From Paenibacillus beijingensis (GTDB lineage Bacteria > Bacillota > Bacilli > Paenibacillales > Paenibacillaceae): 64,000 nucleotides of DNA. This document shows, one piece after another, positions 58,060 through 64,000 of this stretch. Location: the NCBI RefSeq assembly GCF_000961095.1, contig NZ_CP011058.1, forward strand, positions 769,501-833,500. Direction: 5' to 3'. A program made the translations under genes and the position numbers. Positions within the stretch are counted from its first letter, which is position 1. The number at the start of each line of letters is the position of its first letter. Under the pieces are notes generated by a model. It had not been told where the DNA came from. It saw nothing but the letters and a program-made list of their open reading frames with translations, and ran no database searches.

Positions 58060-59028
58060 CTAAAATAACGCCTTCTCTTTGCTTATTTTTTTCACGATCA
58101 TATTCACCGACACCACTAAAATAAAGCCGACGACAGACTGCAATAGACCGGCCGACGAAGCGAGATTTGAATCTCCCGATACAAGCAGCGCGTTATAGAC
58201 ATACGTGTCGATGACTTCTGTTGTACTCTTGAGCATTCCGGCGTTTAAGGTCACCTGGTAGAACAAGCCAAAATCGGCATTAAAGATGCGGCCGAGCGAA
58301 AGGAGCGTTAAAATAATGATGACCGGAACGAGAAACGGAAGGGTTATACGGGTCATTTGCTTCCACTTGCCAGCTCCGTCGATCATCGCAGCTTCGTAAT
58401 ATTCTTTGTCGATCCCTACAATCGTCGCTAAATAAATAATGGAGCCAAAGCCTACAGATTTCCAAATATTAACTATCGCTAAAATGTACGGCCAATATTG
58501 CGGAGACATGTACCAAGATATCGCTTCATGGCCCATCGGCTCTAAAATCGATTTATTGATAAAACCGAGATCGGGATTCAGGAAGCCGAATACGAGGAAA
58601 GCAACGACGACCATAGAGATAAAATTGGGCAAAATCAGCGTGCTTTGATAAAATTTGGATAAAATCCGGCTTCTGACCTCATTTAACAACAGAGCGAGTA
58701 ACACCGATAAGACCGTGTTAATAACGAGAAAAGCGAGGTTATACACGATCGTATGGGCGACAATCTTCCAGATATCTCCTGTGGCGAACAGAAATTTAAA
58801 ATTATCGAAACCTGCCCAGTCGCTGCCCCAGATTCCCTTCGAAAAATTCAAATCCTTAAATGCGAGAAAAATACCGAACATAGGCAGATAATTGTTTATC
58901 AGCAGAAACAAAAAGCCGGGTAACGCCAAAATCATCAACGCCCGGAATTTCCATAGTGTCCGAAACGGATTTCTGGATTTCCCGGTTGACTTTTCCCTAA
59001 TTGACGCCAATTGTTTTTCTACATACAT
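58060..59028 (-). CDS. Carbohydrate ABC permease, LplB/YteP type
   Basis: The 322-residue permease has a cytoplasmic N-terminus, about six membrane helices and the EAA region AAMIDGAGKWKQMTRITLPFL. The ATG at 59028 is preferred; an in-frame GTG at 59037 overlaps the AAGGTGG ribosome binding site. It opens the three-gene transport operon that follows the kinase/regulator pair. Confidence 0.92.
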   Translation of the reverse strand: MYVEKQLASIREKSTGKSRNPFRTLWKFRALMILALPGFLFLLINNYLPMFGIFLAFKDLNFSKGIWGSDWAGFDNFKFLFATGDIWKIVAHTIVYNLAFLVINTVLSVLLALLLNEVRSRILSKFYQSTLILPNFISMVVVAFLVFGFLNPDLGFINKSILEPMGHEAISWYMSPQYWPYILAIVNIWKSVGFGSIIYLATIVGIDKEYYEAAMIDGAGKWKQMTRITLPFLVPVIIILTLLSLGRIFNADFGLFYQVTLNAGMLKSTTEVIDTYVYNALLVSGDSNLASSAGLLQSVVGFILVVSVNMIVKKISKEKALF

Positions 59029-59136
59029 AGGGTCCACCTTCCTGTTGCTGTTTATGTTATTATCTTACAGGCAATCGAACGGGTCCCCCACTGTTTTTGT
59101 TACCCGGCTCTAGTCATTTTGTTACTTCGTCGATTC

Positions 59137-59173
59137 GAAAAAAAAGCACAGCTCATCGATAGCTGAGCCGTGC
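59137..59173 (-). terminator. Terminator overlapping the end of the second YesN-type gene
   Basis: GCACGGCTCA / TGAGCTGTGC stem (one mismatch) then eight T on the minus strand; the stop codon at 59153 is inside it. It separates the regulator from the transport genes. Confidence 0.9.
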
Positions 59174-60445
59174 ATATTGCTTTCGATATTGTTGGGGGTT
59201 AACTCCGCAGTGCTTCTTGAACATTCGGGTAAAGTGGGAAAAGTTGCAGTATCCAACCTGCTGGGCGATTGCGCTTACGGTCATATCCGTCGAGTCGAGT
59301 AATAGCTTCGCCCTGTCCATTTTGATTTCAATCAGGTAATCGATCAGGTTGTTGCCGGTTTCCTTCTTAAACAGCCGCGATAAATAAGTAGGATTGAGCC
59401 TGACATGAGCTGCAACATCTTCCCGGGAGATGTCTTCCTCCACATTCTCTTTCATATATTGAATCGATTTCCGGACGAGTCCGTCCGTTTCTTTCTCTTC
59501 GAATGCCGTAAAGACAAGAACAGACTGTGATTTGGCCACATTGTTTCGTTCCATTTCCTTCAAACCGAGGCACAATCTGGGCAAATCTTGAAAAGTCGCA
59601 AAATAACCGACATAACAGGACGCCTTGCAATAGAAATAATTTTGGCAGACTTCAAGAAATTGTCTTCCTGCCTGAACCCATCTGTCTGTTGAAGATGCGC
59701 CCTGAATTGTCCTCGACCCGTAGACGATGACAAATAGGATACCATTTTTGTCTATAATGGCCTGCCCGGGATGATCGGCAAGCAGAAGCTCCTCTGCCGC
59801 CTTCTTTACCGCATATTCCATCATTTCCTTCTCCCGTTCCTGAAGCGGCTTCTTCCAATCCTCAATACTGATCAGGAACGGCAAAACATAATCCTCCGGC
59901 GACAGCTGGATCTGTGCATCCTTAAGTGCCCTTTCCAGGAAATCGCCAAACGGCAAAATGCGGCGGGACAACAAATCTTGCCAGAATCGCTCCGCGAGCA
60001 GCGGCTGCTGTTTTTTCCATAGCGAGTAGTATTTCTGATACATCTCATTATAGCGCGACTGTTTTTCCTTCTCCTCGATGGCATGTATCATTCGCCCAAC
60101 CACTTGCGCCAATTCTTCACTGTCCACGGGTTTCAATAAATAATCGAAACTTCCGAGGTGAAGAGCCCGCTTCGCATACGCAAACTCGTCGTGGCAGCTC
60201 AGAAACACCCATTCCGTGTGAGGAGAACGATCATTGACCCATTGGACCAAGGAAAACCCTTCCTCGTCAGGCATCTCTATATCGCAGATCAAGATATCGA
60301 TCCGTTTCTCCAACATAATTTTTCTGGCATCGTCCGCGTTATAAGCCACATCCACCGTATCGATGCCGTGCATCTGCCAATCATTGCATTTACGGATGCC
60401 TTCCACGGCGAATTTTTCATCGTCCACGATCAGCATGTTGTACAT
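59153..60445 (-). CDS. YesN-type response regulator with AraC DNA-binding domain (second system)
   Basis: The 430-residue protein has a receiver domain (about 1-120: IVDDEKFAVEG, phospho-Asp in ILICDIEMP, Lys in LLKPV), a middle linker and a C-terminal AraC-type double helix-turn-helix (about 325-425, ending FKKHCGVNPQQYRKQY). GGAGGG eight bases upstream gives the ATG at 60445, which overlaps the kinase 3' end by 29 bp. It probably activates the transport operon at 55505-59028. Confidence 0.92.
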   Translation of the reverse strand: MYNMLIVDDEKFAVEGIRKCNDWQMHGIDTVDVAYNADDARKIMLEKRIDILICDIEMPDEEGFSLVQWVNDRSPHTEWVFLSCHDEFAYAKRALHLGSFDYLLKPVDSEELAQVVGRMIHAIEEKEKQSRYNEMYQKYYSLWKKQQPLLAERFWQDLLSRRILPFGDFLERALKDAQIQLSPEDYVLPFLISIEDWKKPLQEREKEMMEYAVKKAAEELLLADHPGQAIIDKNGILFVIVYGSRTIQGASSTDRWVQAGRQFLEVCQNYFYCKASCYVGYFATFQDLPRLCLGLKEMERNNVAKSQSVLVFTAFEEKETDGLVRKSIQYMKENVEEDISREDVAAHVRLNPTYLSRLFKKETGNNLIDYLIEIKMDRAKLLLDSTDMTVSAIAQQVGYCNFSHFTRMFKKHCGVNPQQYRKQYARLSYR

Positions 60446-62195
60446 CTTTAGTTCCCTCCTCCGCATACTCAATCGGCAGCAACAGCCGTATCCGAACGCC
60501 TTTAGGCTCATTATGATGAAAGACCAGCTGCGCCTTGCCCCCATACCGCATCGCCAGACGTCTTTTTACATTCCATATCCCGATGTGGCTGTCTTCTGAA
60601 TCCGGAGCGTACCCTTCCGAGTTGAATTCCATACGTTGTTCTGATGTCATCCCTTTTCCGTTATCACGCAATTCGATCGCGATCATATCCTCGGTTCCAC
60701 CCGGCCGTTCAACCGAAATTTGCATCATAAAAGGGGTCGTCTTTACGCTCATGCCATGAATCATCGCATTTTCCACAAAGGGCTGGATAAGCAGGGACGG
60801 AATCTGAACGTGATGCAAATCATCCGGCAACCGGATATCAAACATGAATGAATCCTGATAGCGCATTTTTTGGATTTCCAAGTAATGAATAATATGATCC
60901 ATTTCCTGGGAAATGGTGATCATATCTCTCTTTGAACGAAGCATAAACCTGAAATATTGCATCAGATGGCGCACGGTCTTTTTCACCAATTCATAGCGCT
61001 TCAAGTCCGCCAACTGAAAGATGATATTCATCGTATTCAGAAAAAAATGAGGATTAATTTGCAGTTGAAGATGCTTCAGTTCTGCTTGCTGGGAGCGCAG
61101 TCTCTCTTCATAAACGTTTATTTTCAAATCCGTGATCTCTGCGACCATTCGGTTAAAGGAATGATTGATCAAAGCAAATTCGGTAATGCTCGAATCGGGC
61201 AATCTCGTATTCATATCTCCTTCTTTAATCCGCCTTATCGCTTTCAGCAATTGACGAATGGGATTGAAAATGATGCTTCGAAAAATGGATATATATAAAA
61301 TTAAAGTGACAACGACAAACAGCGGAAGCAAATTGATCATGATTTGAAAACCGCTTAAGCCCCGCAGCAGCTCTGAATTCGGAAGGAGAACAGCCATACT
61401 GATTCCGCTGTTTGCCGAACGGCTGGTAACCGCCAACAGCTTTGATTTCCCGTTTGAGAGCGTGAACGATTGGCTCTTTTGCAGTTTATCCGCATCCAAT
61501 CGTTGGATGGCCTTTAATGAAGATGAAGGATTGGACAATACCGTGCCGTCATCTCCAACAAACAATACATCCCCGCCCTCCCTCAGATCCAGGTTTCCAA
61601 GGGGGATCTTCAAACTGTTCATGCTGATGATGGCTCCGATATAGGCATTATTGGTTAAATCGTCGCTTACCAATCGGTATAAATAATGTTGATCCTGAAT
61701 GCGAATGACAGACCACTTATACATCAGACCTTTAATGAGCTCCGGTTGGTGGAACGAATCGGCAATCCAAGCTCTTACCGCCTCTTTATCGTCGGAAGCG
61801 GCACCGAACATATCCGTAGAATATGCCCTGTCTTTCGGTTTGGAATAAATAAAAAACATGTCGACCGTATGGTAATAAGATTGATAAATCGTGTTCCGGT
61901 GAATTAACTGAAATTGCGTAAAATAATTCTCGGAGTCGGATAAACCGGGTTTCCCGAATTTTTGAAAGTCATCATCGTTATTAACAATATCCAGCATATA
62001 CGTCGTAATATCTTCCAAGCTCTTGTCGATCATATGTAAATTGGAATTAACCAGGTTTTGATATGAATTCGCAACTTGAGTCAAGACGACGCTTTTAGCA
62101 TAATTCCCGACGATAAAAAGAATCAAAAGGAGGGGAACCGTGATCGCACCGAAAAGCAGAAAGAAACGAGAACCAAGCGTATTCATTTTGTTCAT
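60417..62195 (-). CDS. YesM-type membrane sensor histidine kinase (second system)
   Basis: The 592-residue kinase has membrane helices at about 10-30 and 285-305 around a 250-residue extracellular sensor, then HAMP, the His_kinase domain with INPHFFLNTMN near 380 and an ATPase domain (DNGKGM). GAGGGGG seven bases upstream supports the ATG. A cre-like site lies about 52 bp upstream, so CcpA may repress the pair when preferred sugars are present. Confidence 0.92.
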   Translation of the reverse strand: MNKMNTLGSRFFLLFGAITVPLLLILFIVGNYAKSVVLTQVANSYQNLVNSNLHMIDKSLEDITTYMLDIVNNDDDFQKFGKPGLSDSENYFTQFQLIHRNTIYQSYYHTVDMFFIYSKPKDRAYSTDMFGAASDDKEAVRAWIADSFHQPELIKGLMYKWSVIRIQDQHYLYRLVSDDLTNNAYIGAIISMNSLKIPLGNLDLREGGDVLFVGDDGTVLSNPSSSLKAIQRLDADKLQKSQSFTLSNGKSKLLAVTSRSANSGISMAVLLPNSELLRGLSGFQIMINLLPLFVVVTLILYISIFRSIIFNPIRQLLKAIRRIKEGDMNTRLPDSSITEFALINHSFNRMVAEITDLKINVYEERLRSQQAELKHLQLQINPHFFLNTMNIIFQLADLKRYELVKKTVRHLMQYFRFMLRSKRDMITISQEMDHIIHYLEIQKMRYQDSFMFDIRLPDDLHHVQIPSLLIQPFVENAMIHGMSVKTTPFMMQISVERPGGTEDMIAIELRDNGKGMTSEQRMEFNSEGYAPDSEDSHIGIWNVKRRLAMRYGGKAQLVFHHNEPKGVRIRLLLPIEYAEEGTKDVQHADRGR

Positions 62196-62246
62196 GCTGC
62201 ATCCCCCTCTTGAGCAGTCGTTCCGGCTCTTTACGCCATTTCAAAA

Positions 62247-62261
62247 ATTAAGCGCTTTCAT
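62247..62261 (-). promoter_or_regulatory. cre-like CcpA site
   Basis: ATGAAAGCGCTTAAT on the minus strand fits the catabolite-response core TGAAAGCGCTT with a weaker 3' end. A palindrome CCGGAT-A-ATCCGG lies just upstream at 62275-62287. Confidence 0.6.
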
Positions 62262-62336
62262 AAATGCTAACACCCCGGATAATCCGGAAACAAGGGGAAT
62301 TTTCATCTGAAAAAGGTGCACTATTTACAGCAAAAT

Positions 62337-62380
62337 AGAGGCTTCCCGCAAGTTGATGAACTCGCAAGAAACCTCTTTTT
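62337..62380 (+). terminator. Isolated terminator-like hairpin
   Basis: AGAGG-TT / AA-CCTCT with inner GC-AGTT/AACT-GC pairs, followed by five T on the + strand. No plus-strand gene precedes it, so it may end a small RNA or be a relic. The rest of 62196-62638 shows no convincing gene. Confidence 0.45.
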
Positions 62381-62638
62381 CACCTCATGTCGATCAATTG
62401 CACACCCTCTCAATTATATGGCAAGCTTATGCTTCCAAAACAAAAGCCCTTGAATACAAGGACTTCTCAAATGGCCATAACCGTTTCCTTTCCACAAACA
62501 GCGGCGACTCGGGACGATCCCAAAGATTAACGCGATGGTTTGGTCCGGAATTCGTAATTTGCTTGTAAGAACCATCTTTTCAAATTTCATAAGGGAAACA
62601 GAAAGTTTCTATGTTCGATGTTATCTCGGGGTGAACCA

Positions 62639-63403
62639 CTATAAATGAGATCCTCCCGTAACATCAAGTAATTGGGCTGTGACGAAACGGCCGTCTTGGG
62701 ATGCAAGGAACGCAACAACATCGGCAATATCGGAGGGTTCACCCATTCGGCCAAGAGCGACCATGTCAGCGAGTAGTTTTTGTGCTTCAGGAGAATCAAG
62801 AAAGTCCGCATTCATGTCGGTTCTAACCATGCCGGGTAAAACCGCATTTACCGTGATTCCTCGAGGACCAAGTAATTTTGCAAGATGGAGCGTGAAGGTA
62901 TTGATTGCTCCTTTGGTTAAGTTGTAAGCCATAATCGGTGGATAAGCAACCCTTGTAACACCCGAAGAAATATTGACGATACGCCCTTCATTACGCAAGC
63001 GGGAGAGCGACTTTTGTACTAAAAAGAACGGTGCTTTGACATTCACTGCAAATATTTCATCAAATGCGCTTTCCGTCGTTTCTTCAAAAGATTCCGGTAT
63101 TCCGATACCAGCATTATTGACCAGAATGTCAAAGTGGATTTCACCGGTTCGAAGCATTAGTTCCTTATCAAGTAATTGGATGAGTTGATTGACACCGGCG
63201 GCTGTGTTAAGATTCGCACCAATTGAAAATGCTTCACCCCCGTTCGCTTTTATCGTTTTCACCACATCTTCTGCGGCATCCTGCCCGCTTCCATAGTGAA
63301 CGGCAATTAATGCACCTTCTCTTGCGAGCCGTAAAGCGATCCCTCGGCCGATCCCTCTGCTTCCCCCGGTAACCAGTGCTACTTTTCCATTGAGCCGGTT
63401 CAT
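62639..63403 (-). CDS. Short-chain dehydrogenase/reductase
   Basis: The 254-residue classical SDR has TGGSRGIG (about 12-19), NNAGIG, catalytic Ser in NISSGV and YNLTK (YxxxK), and ends in a VTGGSHL motif like 3-oxoacyl-ACP reductase (FabG)-related enzymes. AAAGGAG seven bases upstream gives the ATG at 63403, whose first base is the last base of the upstream gene's TAA (TAATG), so the two are coupled. Confidence 0.92.
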   Translation of the reverse strand: MNRLNGKVALVTGGSRGIGRGIALRLAREGALIAVHYGSGQDAAEDVVKTIKANGGEAFSIGANLNTAAGVNQLIQLLDKELMLRTGEIHFDILVNNAGIGIPESFEETTESAFDEIFAVNVKAPFFLVQKSLSRLRNEGRIVNISSGVTRVAYPPIMAYNLTKGAINTFTLHLAKLLGPRGITVNAVLPGMVRTDMNADFLDSPEAQKLLADMVALGRMGEPSDIADVVAFLASQDGRFVTAQLLDVTGGSHL

Positions 63404-64000
63404 TATAATTCTCCTTTCCAATCCATAACTAATAAAGCGCTGCGATGTCTTCTTTGTGGGGCATGTTGTAAATGCCTTTTGTCCCAATCGACAGACAATG
63501 CATGCCAAGTTTTTCCTCTATCCGAAGACCGAAAAAGACCTCGATTATTCAACGCATAGAAAGTATTATAATCATTCGGGTCCGCTGCTAAATTGGAAAT
63601 CATTGTACCTTTCGCAACGGGCAAGCCCTGTTCGACCTTTTTCCATGGCTGATCCTTTTCTTTACGATAGATATAAGATTCAGCAACGGAAGGGTCATAA
63701 GCATTTATCGCTCCGGCAGAAGCAGAAACGAGCATCATGTCCGGGTCATCCTTGCTGACCACCATACTAAGCATATAACGATGTTCTAATCCATCGCTAA
63801 AATGTACCCACGTCTCGCCGCCATCGTGACTCAGTAACACGCTTCTGCCTGGTTGATCTACACCGTCACTACACGCTGCATAGATTCGATTAGGTGCCTT
63901 TGGATGAGTTAATAGTATATGGGCGTCTAAAGGGTTTCCTTCTTTTGTATCCAGCCAGTGTTCGCCTCCGTTTTGAGTTCTAATCACTGCCCCTGCCTCG
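63403..64000 (-). CDS. BNR/sialidase-like repeat protein (5' end beyond window)
   Basis: The visible 199 or so codons contain three Asp-box-type units (TQNGGEHW, SHDGGETWVHF and SSDRGKTWHAL) of the kind found in beta-propeller sialidase-like and photosystem-stability-factor-like proteins. The frame is open to the right edge, so a start at 63987 (GTG) is unlikely and the gene probably continues. It is coupled to the SDR gene by a TAATG overlap. Function is unknown. Confidence 0.75.
   Translation of the reverse strand, partial: EAGAVIRTQNGGEHWLDTKEGNPLDAHILLTHPKAPNRIYAACSDGVDQPGRSVLLSHDGGETWVHFSDGLEHRYMLSMVVSKDDPDMMLVSASAGAINAYDPSVAESYIYRKEKDQPWKKVEQGLPVAKGTMISNLAADPNDYNTFYALNNRGLFRSSDRGKTWHALSVDWDKRHLQHAPQRRHRSALLVMDWKGEL

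Noticed and set aside
62353..62568. 71-codon plus-strand frame
   Set aside because: It starts within a terminator-like hairpin, has no ribosome binding site and no recognisable domain.

Overview
The window looks like chromosome of a spore-forming Firmicute of the Paenibacillaceae (Paenibacillus, Cohnella or a close relative). This rests on gene content (YesM/YesN-type two-component systems beside sugar ABC transporters, copper-amine-oxidase-like stalk protein, YvrJ, LysM and NlpC/P60 proteins), moderate GC, strong GGAGG ribosome binding sites, frequent TTG/GTG starts and intergenic palindromic repeat families. Species cannot be fixed from the sequence alone. Most genes lie on the minus strand.

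Layout. 1-9.1 kb: a fructan/sucrose locus (sugar-binding lipoprotein, YesM-type kinase, YesN-type regulator, two GH32 glycosidases joined by an ATGA overlap, and an ABC permease running off the left edge). 9.2-13.0 kb: a methionine-rich secreted protein, an OmpR/EnvZ-type pair and a convergent KtrB potassium channel gene. 13.0-13.95 kb: gene-free DNA holding an interspersed repeat and the degenerate 3' end (domains V-VI) of a group II intron. 13.95-17.0 kb: a secreted repeat protein, a small hypothetical, a corA gene broken by one frameshift and an SDR. 17.0-24.1 kb: a three-gene signalling operon (hybrid kinase with three receiver domains, CheR, REC-PAS-kinase-REC), preceded by four 11-bp direct repeats. 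24.4-29.3 kb: a second repeat family, a membrane-anchored hypothetical, a His-rich CobW GTPase, a SigB-type stress gene and glgC. 29.3-37.0 kb: a putative sulfur-acquisition island (SsuA-like binding protein, two paralogous permeases, ATPase, APS-reductase-like flavoprotein and ferredoxin, cysteine synthase) with terminators placed in leaders. 37.1-44.7 kb: a putative guanidino-compound operon (polar amino acid ABC transporter, two ureohydrolases around a DUF1989 protein) beside a TyrR-like regulator that lacks the GAFTGA loop. 45-55.3 kb: housekeeping and small genes: methyltransferase, SDR/TetR pair with a clear operator, deoxyribonucleotidase, M42 peptidase, YvrJ, XRE/ImmA pair, HAD hydrolase, a 45 % Met mini-protein, LysM protein, flavin oxidoreductase, and an NlpC/P60 hydrolase under a c-di-AMP riboswitch. 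55.5-62.3 kb: a second sugar ABC/two-component locus with a cre-like site. 62.6-64 kb: an SDR and a BNR-repeat protein cut by the right edge.

The best candidates for undescribed biology are the ureohydrolase-DUF1989-transporter operon and the twin-permease/flavoprotein/ferredoxin sulfur island. The two methionine-rich proteins come next. Functions beyond family level are inferred from context.
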